From assembly GCA_040754375.1 (NCBI GenBank), contig JBFMCT010000003.1, positions 1-64,000 on the forward strand: DNA of 64,000 nucleotides, written 5' to 3'. Below the pieces are notes generated by a model, which was not told the DNA's origin, ran no database searches, and saw only the letters and a program-made list of their open reading frames with translations. Both the position numbers and the translations under genes were made by a program. The stretch is from Actinomycetota bacterium (GTDB taxonomy: Bacteria > Actinomycetota > Acidimicrobiia > Acidimicrobiales > AC-14). Numbering within the stretch: position 1 is the stretch's first letter; each line of letters begins with the position of its first letter. Of the stretch, positions 23,138 to 31,964 are shown one piece after another.

Positions 23138-24667
23138 TCAGCCGGCCAGGACCTCCAGGCGGCGGTCGAACAGCTTCTCGAACAGCTCCCGCTTGCGCCG
23201 GGCACCCCAGATGTCGACGTCCACGTCGGCCGAGGACTCCACCGACAGCTTGACCCTGCTCCCGTTGAGATCGGCGCGCACCACCTCCACGCCGCCCGAG
23301 CGGCTTCGGTCCAGGCCGTCGGCCAGGCGCAGCAGGGCGGCCAGCTTGGGAACCGTCTGCTGCCACTCGGGACTGAGCGAGGCCAGCGGTTCCCTGGACA
23401 CCCGGGGGTCGCTGCCCCGGTGGAACCGGCCTAGGGCGGCCAGGGCGGCCACCTCCTCGGGGGAGAAACCCCGGAGGCGGCCGTGCTGGATCAGGTAGGC
23501 GGTGTGCTTGTGGTGGGACTCGTTGGACACGTGGGCGCCGATGTCGTGCAGGAGGCCGGCGTGTTCGAGGACCTCCCGGTCGGCCGGGCCAAGGCCGTGC
23601 AGGGCCAGGGTCTGGTCGAAGAGGTCCACGGCCAGCCGGGCCACCTGGCGGCTGTGGACCTCGTCCCAGTTGCACCGGCGGGCCAGCTCCAGCACCGAGG
23701 CCCGGCGGATGGCACGCGGGTCGCCGCTCCACTCGGCGGCGTCGTGGTGGCCTATGGCATCGAGCACGATCCCTTCCCGCAGCGCCCACTCGCAGACGGT
23801 GATCTCCTCGAAGCCGAACAGCTCCATGGCCGTGAGCAGGAAGATCGTGCCCGTGGGGATGATGTCGGCCCGCCCGGCGTCCAACCCGGGCAGCCGCCCC
23901 CGAGCGGCGGCGGGCATCGAGAGGATCTGCTCGTGCAGCACCGTGGCCTCGTCGCGGGTGAAGCTCAGCTGGTTCACCGACACCGGGACGGTGCCCGACC
24001 GCCGGGCGGCCGCCATCCGGGCCAGGGTGGCCAGGGTGCCGCTGGTGCCGATGACCATGGACGGCTGCCGGGGGGCCACCTCGGCAGCCAGGGGGGCCAG
24101 GCCGGCCGTGTAGCGCTCGCGCAACCGGCGCACGTCGCCGGCCGACGGCGGGTCGCCTCTGACCAGCTCGGCCGTCAGGCGGGCCACCCCCAGCTTCACG
24201 CTCTGGGACCACTGCAGGCCCTGGCGGTCACCGACCATGACCTCCAGGCTCCCGCCTCCGAGGTCGAAGGCCAGGGCCGGCCCGGGGTCGATCACGATGC
24301 TGGCCCGCACGGCCTCGAAGATGAGCCGGGCCTCCTCGGTGCCCGAGATCACCCGGACCTCCACCCCGGCCTCGGCCCGGATGCGGTCGACCAGCTCGGC
24401 GCCGTTGTCGGCCTCGCGGATGGCGCTGGTGGCGAAGGCCACGATCTCGTCCGAGCCGGCCGTCTCGGCCAATGACCTGAACCGGGCCACGGTGGCCACC
24501 GCCCGGCGGGCGTCGGCCTCGGGCACTCGGCCCTCCCGGGCGACCCCGTCACCAAGGCGCAGCATCTCCTTCTCCTTGGCCAGGGGAGCGAACGTGCCGT
24601 CCGCGTGGGCGTCAACCACCAGGAGGTGGAAGGAGTTCGTGCCGAGGTCCAGAGCGGCGATCCGCAT
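23138..24667 (-). CDS. ppx: Exopolyphosphatase / guanosine pentaphosphatase, 509 aa
   Basis: Ppx/GppA enzymes release phosphate from polyphosphate chains or convert pppGpp to ppGpp. The N-terminus MRIAALDLGTNSFHLLVVD is the first phosphate loop, followed by AFATSAIREADNG, SGTEEARLIFEAV and FDLGGGSLEVMVGD. The C-terminal half is an HD-type helical domain with GLLHDIGAHVSNESHHKHTAYL, as in the long form of the family. ATG 24667 places the start directly at the conserved motif. The gene lies beside SixA, Nudix, CHAD and Ppk, so its setting supports polyphosphate turnover. Confidence 0.93.
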   Translation of the reverse strand: MRIAALDLGTNSFHLLVVDAHADGTFAPLAKEKEMLRLGDGVAREGRVPEADARRAVATVARFRSLAETAGSDEIVAFATSAIREADNGAELVDRIRAEAGVEVRVISGTEEARLIFEAVRASIVIDPGPALAFDLGGGSLEVMVGDRQGLQWSQSVKLGVARLTAELVRGDPPSAGDVRRLRERYTAGLAPLAAEVAPRQPSMVIGTSGTLATLARMAAARRSGTVPVSVNQLSFTRDEATVLHEQILSMPAAARGRLPGLDAGRADIIPTGTIFLLTAMELFGFEEITVCEWALREGIVLDAIGHHDAAEWSGDPRAIRRASVLELARRCNWDEVHSRQVARLAVDLFDQTLALHGLGPADREVLEHAGLLHDIGAHVSNESHHKHTAYLIQHGRLRGFSPEEVAALAALGRFHRGSDPRVSREPLASLSPEWQQTVPKLAALLRLADGLDRSRSGGVEVVRADLNGSRVKLSVESSADVDVDIWGARRKRELFEKLFDRRLEVLAG

Positions 24668-24708
24668 CTCGTCAGAAGTTAGGCGCTTGCAGCCCCGGAT
24701 CGACAACT

Positions 24709-24780
24709 GCGAGCCGGGCGGGGATAGGGGAGCACGGCGCAGCCGTGCGTCGGGGGCGCAGCACCCGAGGCAACCGGGCG
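24709..24780 (-). repeat. Copy B of a structured intergenic repeat
   Basis: Read on the minus strand, this gap between sixA and ppx matches the element at 33168-33223 almost base for base across ~55 bases. Both contain GACGCACGGCTGCGCCGTGC, which folds into a hairpin, next to a second G/C hairpin (imperfect here, GTGCTGCGCCCCC). The match continues as ATCCCCGCCCGGCTCGC. Both copies also end in AAGCGCCTA, here read on the minus strand around 24676-24690. Confidence 0.85.
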
Positions 24781-25257
24781 CTACGCGGGAGGGGGGAGGT
24801 AGACCCCCCGTACGAACCGGTCGTCAGGCCCGAGGTCGAGGGCCCAGGTCGACCCCTTGGCGCACTTCATCCCCCTGTCCCCCTCCAGGCGCAAGCCGTC
24901 GGCCTGCTGGAGGTGGTAGAGCAGCGAGGGGATCACGTCGCCGTGCGAGCACAGCACCCCCGGCCCCCGGGCCGCCACCTCCCGGGCCAGGTCGGCGGCG
25001 GCCGCCGCCCAGGCTCCTTCGGCGAGGGCGTCGTGCTCTTCCACCTTCAACCCCAGCCGGCCGGCCAGCACCTCGACCGTCTGGACACAGCGTACGAACG
25101 GGCTGGACAGCACCCGGACGGCCCCGCTCCCGGCCAGCAGGTCGGCCAGGGCAACGGCCTGGGCCTGGCCCTTGGGGCTCAGGGGCCGGAGGTGGTCGTC
25201 GGGCGACCAGTCCCGACGGTCGCCGGCCTTGGCGTGGCGGACGAGGTAGAGGGCCAT
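24781..25257 (-). CDS. sixA: Histidine phosphatase, SixA-like, 158 aa
   Basis: The protein starts MALYLVRHAKAGDRRDW with the RHG/RHA catalytic box of the histidine phosphatase superfamily. It has LSSPFVRCVQTVEVLAG (second Arg) and VLCSHGDVIPSLLYHL (second His). SixA proteins remove phosphate from protein histidines. In mycobacterial MutT1 a SixA-like domain is fused behind a Nudix domain; here the Nudix gene lies 58 bases upstream on the same strand, so the two may do the same job as separate proteins. Confidence 0.88.
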   Translation of the reverse strand: MALYLVRHAKAGDRRDWSPDDHLRPLSPKGQAQAVALADLLAGSGAVRVLSSPFVRCVQTVEVLAGRLGLKVEEHDALAEGAWAAAAADLAREVAARGPGVLCSHGDVIPSLLYHLQQADGLRLEGDRGMKCAKGSTWALDLGPDDRFVRGVYLPPPA

Positions 25258-25315
25258 TGCCGCCAGAGTAAGCCCACGGCCAGGGCTGCGTTCCCCATAA
25301 CAGGGGCGACGGGAC

Positions 25316-25729
25316 CTACTCCGGCACAGCCTCGTAGAGGGAGTCGATCACCTCCCGGTCGCGGTCGTAGGTCAGCGCCGCCCGGGCCGCCGGCAGGCTG
25401 ATCCAGCGCAGGCGGTCCACCTCGGCATTGGCGTGGAACTGGCCTTCGCCGGGCCTCATGGCCCAGTAGCGGACCGTCTTGGGCCGGCCCTGGGCGTCGA
25501 CGTAGTGACTGGTGGCCAGCTCCGTTCCCAGCTCGCAGTGCAGTCCGGTCTCCTCCCACACCTCACGCAGGGCGCCGGCGCGGTCGTCCTCCCCGGCCGC
25601 CAGCTTGCCCTTGGGGAGGGTCCAGTCGTCGTAACGGGGGCGGTGCACCAGCAGCACCTCGACGCCGCCTCCGGGCCCCCGCCGCCACACCACGCCGCCC
25701 GCGGCCCGGACCGTCCGGCCCGGGTTCAT
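25316..25729 (-). CDS. Nudix hydrolase, MutT1-like, 137 aa
   Basis: This is a Nudix pyrophosphohydrolase. The box is GKLAAGEDDRAGALREVWEETGL, matching G-x5-E-x7-R-E-U-x-E-E-x-G-U without change. WTLPKGKL just before it is typical of MutT1 and of diadenosine-polyphosphate hydrolases. ATG 25729 overlaps the CHAD gene stop (ATGA). The longer open frame upstream lies inside that gene and is not used. Likely substrates are oxidised nucleotides or ApnA; the polyphosphate setting favours a phosphate-chain substrate, but this is inference. Confidence 0.88.
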   Translation of the reverse strand: MNPGRTVRAAGGVVWRRGPGGGVEVLLVHRPRYDDWTLPKGKLAAGEDDRAGALREVWEETGLHCELGTELATSHYVDAQGRPKTVRYWAMRPGEGQFHANAEVDRLRWISLPAARAALTYDRDREVIDSLYEAVPE

Positions 25730-27252
25730 CGCGGAGGCAGCCAGGCCCGCAGCTTCGGCTTGTCGGCCTTGACCCACGCCGCCCGCCACTGCCTCCGGCA
25801 CCGGGCGGCGTCGGCTCGCTCGAGGGCGATCAGCTCGCCCAGGGCCAGGGCCTGGGTCACGTCGGCGCCGTCGACGGCGTGGCGCAGCCACTGCTCGGCC
25901 ACGATGGCGTCGTTGTGGTCACCGAGGACGCCTTGCACCCCGGCCATGGCTGTCGCGAACCGGCGGGCGGGCTTGCCCATGGCGGGCACCACCGCCTCGG
26001 CCGCGTAACGCGCCCGCTTGGACAGAATGCGCACGGCGTGCAGGTCGTCGTCGGGCGGCGCCGGAGGCAGGGCGCGCACGGCCTTGCGCAGCTTCCGCCA
26101 CGACGTGGCCACCAGCGCCGGGAGCATTTCGTGGGCCGGCTCGGCAGCCACCTCCTCGACCAGGACCGGGGCCTGGGCGGCGGCCACCAGCCGGTCGAGC
26201 AGGATCACGTAGCGGGGTGAGGCCATGGCTTCGAGAAGCCGGGTGCGGGCCACCTCCCTCTCGTCGGCCAACCTGCGCAGCACCGGCGCGAAACCGGCGG
26301 CATCGACCTCAGGCAGGTCGGCAGCCTGCTTGCGGAGGCGTTCGCCCAGCACGTCAGCGTCGCGCACTCCGCCCAGCAGGTCGGCGAACCAGCTCAGCTC
26401 CTCCCGGAGGGGCTCGGCCCAGTCGGGGTCGAGCAGGGGCCGGAAGGTGCGTAGGTCGGACCGCAGCCGCCGGGTCCCGACCCGCGCCTGGTGGACGTCC
26501 TCGGGGTCGTCGCCCAGACGCACGCCGGCGTCGTGCACGAGCACACGGACGACCGAGCCGGCGATGGCCGCCTTGACCACCTCGCCGGCCGTCGGACGGT
26601 CACCCAGGCGGTCGACCCGCACCTCGGGCGGGGCCGCAGCCCGCGCCCCCAGGGCCCGGACCACCTTGGGGGTGGGGTCGGGCGCCCCGGCACCGGCCCC
26701 CCGCAGCCGGGCCACCACGTCGTGCAGCAACCCGTTGGGCGCCCGCCCGTCGATCTCGGCCTCGACCTCGCGGAAGCGGGCGGCCACCCGCCGGCCCTCC
26801 AGCACAGTCACCTCGTCGTCGACGATCTCGGCCAGGCGGTGGCCTTCTTCGTCGCGCAGGGCAAAGCCCCGGCGCCGGGTCCGCAGGCGGGCCACGACCA
26901 CCAGGGGCGAAGTTCTCAGGAAGGCCCTGACCAGGTCGCTGACCGCGGGCGGCGGGCTGCCCGGTCCTCCCGGCACGGGCACCTCCCGGCGGACGAGGGC
27001 GGGCCCGTCCTCCCCCTCGGGCAGCTTCACCGTCCACCCCCCGCCTCCGTCGCCGCCCCGGAAGCGCACGGTCACCCCCCAGCGAGCCAGGCGCAGGTCG
27101 GCGGTGTCGTAATAGACGGCGTCGAGCGTGCGAGGGGTCAGGGCCTCGGTGACCACCCCTTCGGCCAGGCCGTCGAACGAAGGGAGCGTGAACCCGGCGA
27201 AGGCCGCCAGCTTGACCTCCCGCTCGGTGGCCCCCCGGCGGCCGTCAGCCAC
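25726..27252 (-). CDS. CYTH and CHAD domain protein, 508 aa
   Basis: The N-terminal ~200 residues are a CYTH triphosphate-tunnel domain (TEREVKLAAF, with ExExK reduced to EREVK; then AVYYDTADLRLARWGVTVRFRG and WTVKLPE). The C-terminal ~280 residues are a CHAD helical domain with paired His/Arg motifs (DDPEDVHQARVGTRRLRSDLRTFRPLL and DLHAVRILSKRARYAAE). CHAD domains bind polyphosphate. The GTG at 27252 overlaps the last codons of ppk, and the stop overlaps the Nudix start. It is therefore the middle gene of a ppk-CHAD-Nudix coupled set and probably acts on or with polyphosphate. Confidence 0.92.
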   Translation of the reverse strand: MADGRRGATEREVKLAAFAGFTLPSFDGLAEGVVTEALTPRTLDAVYYDTADLRLARWGVTVRFRGGDGGGGWTVKLPEGEDGPALVRREVPVPGGPGSPPPAVSDLVRAFLRTSPLVVVARLRTRRRGFALRDEEGHRLAEIVDDEVTVLEGRRVAARFREVEAEIDGRAPNGLLHDVVARLRGAGAGAPDPTPKVVRALGARAAAPPEVRVDRLGDRPTAGEVVKAAIAGSVVRVLVHDAGVRLGDDPEDVHQARVGTRRLRSDLRTFRPLLDPDWAEPLREELSWFADLLGGVRDADVLGERLRKQAADLPEVDAAGFAPVLRRLADEREVARTRLLEAMASPRYVILLDRLVAAAQAPVLVEEVAAEPAHEMLPALVATSWRKLRKAVRALPPAPPDDDLHAVRILSKRARYAAEAVVPAMGKPARRFATAMAGVQGVLGDHNDAIVAEQWLRHAVDGADVTQALALGELIALERADAARCRRQWRAAWVKADKPKLRAWLPPR

Positions 27253-29371
27253 GGGGCTCGGGGGACCGCCGGCGGCGGGCCCGCTCGTAGGCCAGCTCCT
27301 GGAGGCGCACATGGGAGCTGAGGCCGACCACTGTCTCCACCTTCTCCCACCGGCCGTCGCCGTCGAGCCGCCAGGCCAACACGTCGTCGGCCAGGTTGAC
27401 GTCGAGGATCTCCTGGAGGCGGGCCTTCAGCTCGGGCCGCTCGATGGGAGCTACCGCCTCGACGCGACGGTCGAGGTTGCGGGGCATGAGGTCGGCGGAG
27501 CCGATGAAGAAGCGGCGGTCGTCCCGGGGCCCGAAGGCGAAGATCCGTGAGTGCTCGAGGAACCGGCCGACGAGCGACCGCACCCGGATGTTGTCGGACA
27601 GCCCGGGGACCCCGGGCCGCAGGCAGCACGTGCTGCGCACGATCAGGTCGATGTCGACCCCGGCCTGTGACGCTCGGTAGAGGGCCTCGATCACCGTCGA
27701 GTCGACCAGGTTGTTCATCTTCATGACGATGCGCCCGGCTTGTCCGGCCTCGATCTCGCCCTCGATCAGTTCGAGGATGCCCGACCGTAGGGTCACCGGG
27801 GCCACCAGCAACTTGCGGTACTCGACCTGGCGGCTGTAGCCCGTGAGGTAGTTGAACAGGTCGGTCAGGTCGGCGCCGAGGTCGGGGTCGGCCGACAGCA
27901 AGCCGATGTCCTCGTAGATGCGGGCCGTCTTGGAGTTGTAGTTGCCCGTGCCCACGTGGCAGTAGCGGCGGATGCAGTCGGGCTCGTCCCGCACGACCAG
28001 GGCCGTCTTGGTGTGGGTCTTCAGCCCGACCAGCCCGTACACGACGTGGACACCGGCTTCCTCCAGGGCCTTGGCCCAGGTGATGTTGGCTTCCTCGTCG
28101 AAGCGGGCCTTGAGCTCGACCAGGGCGGCCACCTGCTTGCCCAGCTCAGCCGCCCGGATCAGGGCCTTGACGATCGGGCTGTCGCCCGAGGTTCGGTAGA
28201 GGGTCTGCTTGATGGCCAGCACGTGGGGGTCGGTGGACGCCTGCTCGATGAACGCCTCCACCGAGCTGGCGAACGAGTCGTAGGGGTGCTGCACCAAGAC
28301 GTCCTGGTCACGGATCGTGGCCAGCAGGTCGACGGCTGCGCCCTCGGCGTCGACCAGGCGGGGCTGGGTGACGCCCACCCACAGGTCGTCCTTCAGCTCG
28401 GGGCGGTCGAGGTCGTGCACGGCCATGAGCCCCCCCAGCTGCAGGGGGCCGTCGACCACGTAGACGTCGTCGGGCCCCAGCTCGAGCTCACGCATGAGCA
28501 GCTCGCAGACCTCGGCCGACATGCGGCTGTCGACCTCTAGGCGAACCGCCTCGCCGAACCGGCGGCGCCGCAGCTCGACCTCGATGGCGGCCAGCAGGTC
28601 GTCGGCCTCGCCCTCCTCCAGGGACAGGTCGGCGTTGCGGGTCACCCGGAAGGCGTAATGCTCCTCGATCTCCATCCCCGGGAAGAGCACAGCCAGCCGG
28701 GCGGCGATCACCTGCTCCAAGGCCACGAAGCGCTCGCCGTCGGGGGTGACGATGAACCGGGGGAGCGACGGGGGGACCTTGAGCCGGGCGAACCGGCGCT
28801 CGCCCGTGCTCGGGTCAACCACGTTGACCGCCAGGTTGAGCGACAAGTTGCTGATGTAAGGGAACGGGTGGCCGGGGTCGACGGCCAGGGGCGTGAGGAC
28901 GGGGAAGATGCGCTCCTCGAAGACCCGCTCGAGGTAGGCCCGGTCGTCGTCTTCGAGGGTGCCCCAGTCGGACAGGACGATCCCGGCGGCGGCCAGGCCC
29001 GGGGCCACCCCGCCCAGGAAGGTCGAGCACATGCGGTCCACGAGGTCGACGACCGCTCCCCGGATGACCCTGAGCTGCTCACTGGGCGTGAGGCCATCGG
29101 GGGAGGTGGGAACGAGGCCGGCGGCCACCTGGCCCTTGAGGGCCGCCACCCGCACCTGGAAGAACTCGTCGAGGTGCTCGCTGACGATGGCCAGGAACTT
29201 GGCCCGCTCCAGCAGGGGCTGGGCCGGGTCTTCGGCGATGGACAACACCCGCGCGCAGTAGTCCAGGAAGGACAGCTCGCGGTTGAAGAAGCGGCTCGTG
29301 CCCTCGGGCTCCCCGGCGGGCACCGGGACGGCGGCCTGGCTCGCTGGCTCACGTTCGAGGTCGACGCCCAT
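27245..29371 (-). CDS. ppk: Polyphosphate kinase 1, 708 aa
   Basis: Ppk1 builds polyphosphate from ATP at the membrane. The four-domain layout is visible: FFNRELSFLDYCARVL at the N-terminus, the head domain, then two phospholipase-D-like domains. The second half has KARFDEEANITWAKALEEAGVHVVYGLVGLKTHTK, holding the autophosphorylated His. Further on are HVGTGNYNSKTARIYEDIGLL and ending motifs FFIGSADLMPRNLDRRVE. Length is normal. ATG 29371 gives a typical start; 23 more codons are open upstream. It opens the operon ppk / CYTH-CHAD / Nudix / sixA / ppx, and is divergent from a PadR-type regulator. Confidence 0.95.
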   Translation of the reverse strand: MGVDLEREPASQAAVPVPAGEPEGTSRFFNRELSFLDYCARVLSIAEDPAQPLLERAKFLAIVSEHLDEFFQVRVAALKGQVAAGLVPTSPDGLTPSEQLRVIRGAVVDLVDRMCSTFLGGVAPGLAAAGIVLSDWGTLEDDDRAYLERVFEERIFPVLTPLAVDPGHPFPYISNLSLNLAVNVVDPSTGERRFARLKVPPSLPRFIVTPDGERFVALEQVIAARLAVLFPGMEIEEHYAFRVTRNADLSLEEGEADDLLAAIEVELRRRRFGEAVRLEVDSRMSAEVCELLMRELELGPDDVYVVDGPLQLGGLMAVHDLDRPELKDDLWVGVTQPRLVDAEGAAVDLLATIRDQDVLVQHPYDSFASSVEAFIEQASTDPHVLAIKQTLYRTSGDSPIVKALIRAAELGKQVAALVELKARFDEEANITWAKALEEAGVHVVYGLVGLKTHTKTALVVRDEPDCIRRYCHVGTGNYNSKTARIYEDIGLLSADPDLGADLTDLFNYLTGYSRQVEYRKLLVAPVTLRSGILELIEGEIEAGQAGRIVMKMNNLVDSTVIEALYRASQAGVDIDLIVRSTCCLRPGVPGLSDNIRVRSLVGRFLEHSRIFAFGPRDDRRFFIGSADLMPRNLDRRVEAVAPIERPELKARLQEILDVNLADDVLAWRLDGDGRWEKVETVVGLSSHVRLQELAYERARRRRSPEPRG

Positions 29372-29416
29372 CGGTCTGAGAGTAGTTCGCAGACCCGGGG
29401 CCCGGGGCCCGGTAAC

Positions 29417-29452
29417 AGGCGCGAAACCCTGGCGTCGCACAGGGTTCGCCTG
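29417..29452. promoter_or_regulatory. Inverted repeat between ppk and the padR-like gene
   Basis: The 122-base divergent gap holds a near-perfect dyad: GCGAAACCCTG at 29421-29431 faces CAGGGTTCGC at 29440-29449, extended outside by CAGGC and CCTG. It could be a regulator site controlling ppk, the PadR-like gene or both. It does not have the ATGT-N8-ACAT form known for several PadR proteins. Confidence 0.5.
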
Positions 29453-29493
29453 CCGGCCGCCGGGCCGTAACCCACCGTCCCTAAGGTCGGACC

Positions 29494-29865
29494 ATGATCA
29501 GGCCACACCCATCCCGAGAGCTACCCAAGCACTACCTTCAGGCCGCACTGCTCATGCTCATTGAGGACCAGCCGGCCTATGGCTACAACCTGCGCGACCA
29601 ACTCGGCGCACTGGGCGTCGAGCAGCACGACTGGGGCCAGCTCTACCGCACCTTGCGGGGCCTCGAGAAGCGGGGGCTCGTCCTGTCCTGCTGGGAGACC
29701 TCGGAGGCCGGGCCGTCCCGGCGGACCTACCACGTCACCGACAAGGGCCGCACGCAGTTGGCCCTGTGGGCCGGGGGCATGGCCGCCGCCCAGCCCTTCG
29801 TGGCCACGTTCCTCGCGCGTTACGGGGCCGACGGCGAGATGGCGTCGGCCGCCGAGTCCGCCTGA
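29494..29865 (+). CDS. PadR-family transcriptional regulator, 123 aa
   Basis: The sequence RELPKHYLQAALLMLIEDQPAYGYNLRDQL is the start of a PadR winged helix. It is followed by the recognition part DWGQLYRTLRGLEKRGLVLSCWE and the wing GPSRRTYHVTDKGRTQLALW. The short C-terminal dimer helix makes it a small PadR-s2-type protein. It is divergent from ppk, and an inverted repeat between them is a candidate operator. Its last 46 bases overlap the end of the convergent response-regulator gene. Confidence 0.9.
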   Translation: MIRPHPSRELPKHYLQAALLMLIEDQPAYGYNLRDQLGALGVEQHDWGQLYRTLRGLEKRGLVLSCWETSEAGPSRRTYHVTDKGRTQLALWAGGMAAAQPFVATFLARYGADGEMASAAESA

Positions 29866-30572
29866 GGGCGGGCGGGCGCCGCCTCGTACTTGTAACCCAA
29901 GCCCCGGATGGTGGTGATCCGGGTGGGCGCCGACGGGTCGTCCTCGATCTTGGCCCTCAGGCGCTTCACGTGCACGTCGAGCGTCTTGGTGTCGCCCACG
30001 TAGTCGTGGCCCCAGACCCGGTCGATGAGCGTGTCGCGGGTCAGCACCCGCCCGGCGTTCTCCAAGAGCAGCTCGAGGAGCTCGAACTCCTTGAGCGGGA
30101 GGCTCACGGGGTTGCCGCGGACCGATACCTCGTGGCGGGCCGGGTCGAGCACGACGTCGCCCACCGCCAGCACGGGGCCCTCGGTCGGCTCCTCGGGGCG
30201 GGGCGCCCGGCGCAGCGCAGCCCGCATGCGGGCAACCAGTTCCCGCAGCCGGTAGGGCTTGGGCACGTAGTCGTCGGCCCCCACCTCCAGGCCGACCACG
30301 GTGTCGATCTCGGAGGTCTTGGCCGACACCATGATGATCGGCACCTTGGAGCGGGCGCGCACCTCACGGCACACGTCGAGGCCCGAGACCCGGGGGAGCA
30401 TCACATCGAGGAGCAGGACGTCGGGCTTCACGGCGTCGAACAGGACCAGGGCCTCCGCCCCGTCGCGGGCCACGACCACCCGGAAGCCCTCCCGCTTGAG
30501 CCCCACGGTGAGGGCGTCGACGAACGACTCCTCGTCCTCCACGACCAGCACGGTGATCTCGGGATCGCCCAT
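29820..30572 (-). CDS. regX3: Response regulator, RegX3/PhoB type, 250 aa
   Basis: The receiver domain has DE in VVEDEESF, the phosphorylated Asp56 (VLLLDVMLP) and Lys105 (DDYVPKPYRLREL). It is followed by an OmpR-type winged helix (LPLKEFELLELLLENAGRVLTRDTLIDRVWGHDYVGDTKTLDVHVKRLRAKIE). It pairs with the kinase gene 14 bases upstream. In actinobacteria this pair senses phosphate limitation and binds GTTCAC-type direct repeats, which occur here upstream of pstS and of this pair. The C-terminal coding end overlaps the padR-like gene on the other strand. Confidence 0.92.
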   Translation of the reverse strand: MGDPEITVLVVEDEESFVDALTVGLKREGFRVVVARDGAEALVLFDAVKPDVLLLDVMLPRVSGLDVCREVRARSKVPIIMVSAKTSEIDTVVGLEVGADDYVPKPYRLRELVARMRAALRRAPRPEEPTEGPVLAVGDVVLDPARHEVSVRGNPVSLPLKEFELLELLLENAGRVLTRDTLIDRVWGHDYVGDTKTLDVHVKRLRAKIEDDPSAPTRITTIRGLGYKYEAAPARPQADSAADAISPSAP

Positions 30573-30586
30573 AGCCTGTTCCTCCC

Positions 30587-31849
30587 TTACCCGGCTTTGG
30601 CCGACTGGCCTTGCAGGAGGGCGGCCGGGCCTGTGGGCAGTCGCAGCGTGAAGGTCGAACCTTCCCCTTCGGCCGACTCCACCTTGATGTCGCCCCCGTG
30701 GTTATTGGCCACATGGCGGGCGATGGCCAGGCCGAGGCCGGTCCCTCCCGTGTCTCGGCCCCGGGCCCGGTCGACCCGGTAGAAGCGCTCGAATATCCGC
30801 TCCAGGTCCTGGTCGGGGATGCCGATCCCGTGGTCGCGCACCCGCAGTTCCAGCCAGTGGCCGTCGGTGCGTCCCCCCACCTCGACGGTCGAACCCCGGT
30901 CGGAGTACTTCACGGCGTTCTCCATGAGGTTGTAGAGGGCCGACACCAACTGGCGGCGGTCCCCGAGCACGGTGAGGGTGTGCGGCGGCTCACCGATGCG
31001 GATGCGGATGCCCCGCTGCTCGGCCGCCACCCGCACCCGTTCGGCCGCTTGGGCTACGACCAAGTGAACGGCCACGGGCTCACGGGTCGGGGTCTCCTCG
31101 GACTCGATGCGGCTGAGATCGAGCAGGTCGTCCATGATGCGGGCCACCCGCTGGGCCTCGGCCTGGATGCGTGACGCCAAGCGGCTGACGACCTCGGGGT
31201 CGTCCTCACCGGCCACCGTCTCGGCCAGCAGCCCCAGGGCGCCGACCGGGGTCTTCAGCTCGTGGCTGATGTTGGAGACGAAGTCCCGCCGCACCGCCTC
31301 GAGGCGCACCTTCTCCGACACGTCCTCGATCACGGCCATGGCCCCGATGCCCCGCCAGTCCGACTCCAGCGACCGCACCCGGATCTCGAGGGTCTTGCGA
31401 GGAGGCCCGTAGAGCTCCAGCGACTCCGACACCTCGTGGCCCTCCACGGCACTTTTGAGGAGGCGGGTGACGGCCTCCTGGGCCAAGACCTCGGGCTGGC
31501 CCGACCCGAGGAACTGCTCGGCGGCCGAGTTGCGGTACACGACCTCGCCCTGCTCGTTACACACGACGATGCCCTCGGGCACCATGCCCAGGGCCAGCTC
31601 CATCCGGTCACGGCCCTGGCGGGCCTCGTCGGCCCGGCTCATAGATGCCCCGGCGGTGCGCTCCAGGCGGGCCAGAGACCTCTCGATGCCGCCCCGGCCC
31701 TCGAGCTCCAGGCCCTCGTCGCCCATGCGGGCGCTCAAGGCCAGCACCCGCCGCACCGTGGCCCGCCGGGACCGCCGGGCCAGGACCAGGAACCCGACGA
31801 CCACCACCGCCGCGGCGACCACCGCCACGGTCGGGATCGTCAGCTCCAT
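30587..31849 (-). CDS. senX3: Sensor histidine kinase, SenX3/PhoR type, 420 aa
   Basis: One N-terminal helix ([18 protein letters not shown]) is followed by a linker and a PAS domain ([29 protein letters not shown]). The HisKA site is [13 protein letters not shown] with His196, and the ATPase domain has [18 protein letters not shown] and GGTGLGLAI. It lacks the large external sensor of many kinases, as SenX3 does; it may sense phosphate state through the Pst-PhoU complex. It is transcribed with the response regulator downstream and probably with the PstS-like gene upstream. ATG 31849 is preferred over a GTG three codons earlier. Confidence 0.92.
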   Translation of the reverse strand: MELTIPTVAVVAAAVVVVGFLVLARRSRRATVRRVLALSARMGDEGLELEGRGGIERSLARLERTAGASMSRADEARQGRDRMELALGMVPEGIVVCNEQGEVVYRNSAAEQFLGSGQPEVLAQEAVTRLLKSAVEGHEVSESLELYGPPRKTLEIRVRSLESDWRGIGAMAVIEDVSEKVRLEAVRRDFVSNISHELKTPVGALGLLAETVAGEDDPEVVSRLASRIQAEAQRVARIMDDLLDLSRIESEETPTREPVAVHLVVAQAAERVRVAAEQRGIRIRIGEPPHTLTVLGDRRQLVSALYNLMENAVKYSDRGSTVEVGGRTDGHWLELRVRDHGIGIPDQDLERIFERFYRVDRARGRDTGGTGLGLAIARHVANNHGGDIKVESAEGEGSTFTLRLPTGPAALLQGQSAKAG

Positions 31850-31932
31850 CGGGCCCACGATACGGGGGCGGCGGTGCGCCGGCGCGCCACCGGGGGCACC
31901 GGAGGCCCGGTCCCGCCCCGACTTTGCCGGGC

Positions 31933-31954
31933 GTTCACCCCGAGTTCACCTACT
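31933..31954 (+). promoter_or_regulatory. Two-unit PHO-box-like repeat upstream of the kinase gene
   Basis: GTTCACCCCGA and GTTCACCTACT lie head to tail with an 11-base period, the spacing of PhoP/RegX3 PHO boxes. The site is in the 115-base gap between the PstS-like gene and senX3, but the GTTCAC strand is opposite to both genes. It may support phosphate-dependent autoregulation of the kinase pair. Confidence 0.55.
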
Positions 31955-31964
31955 GCCGGCCCGC

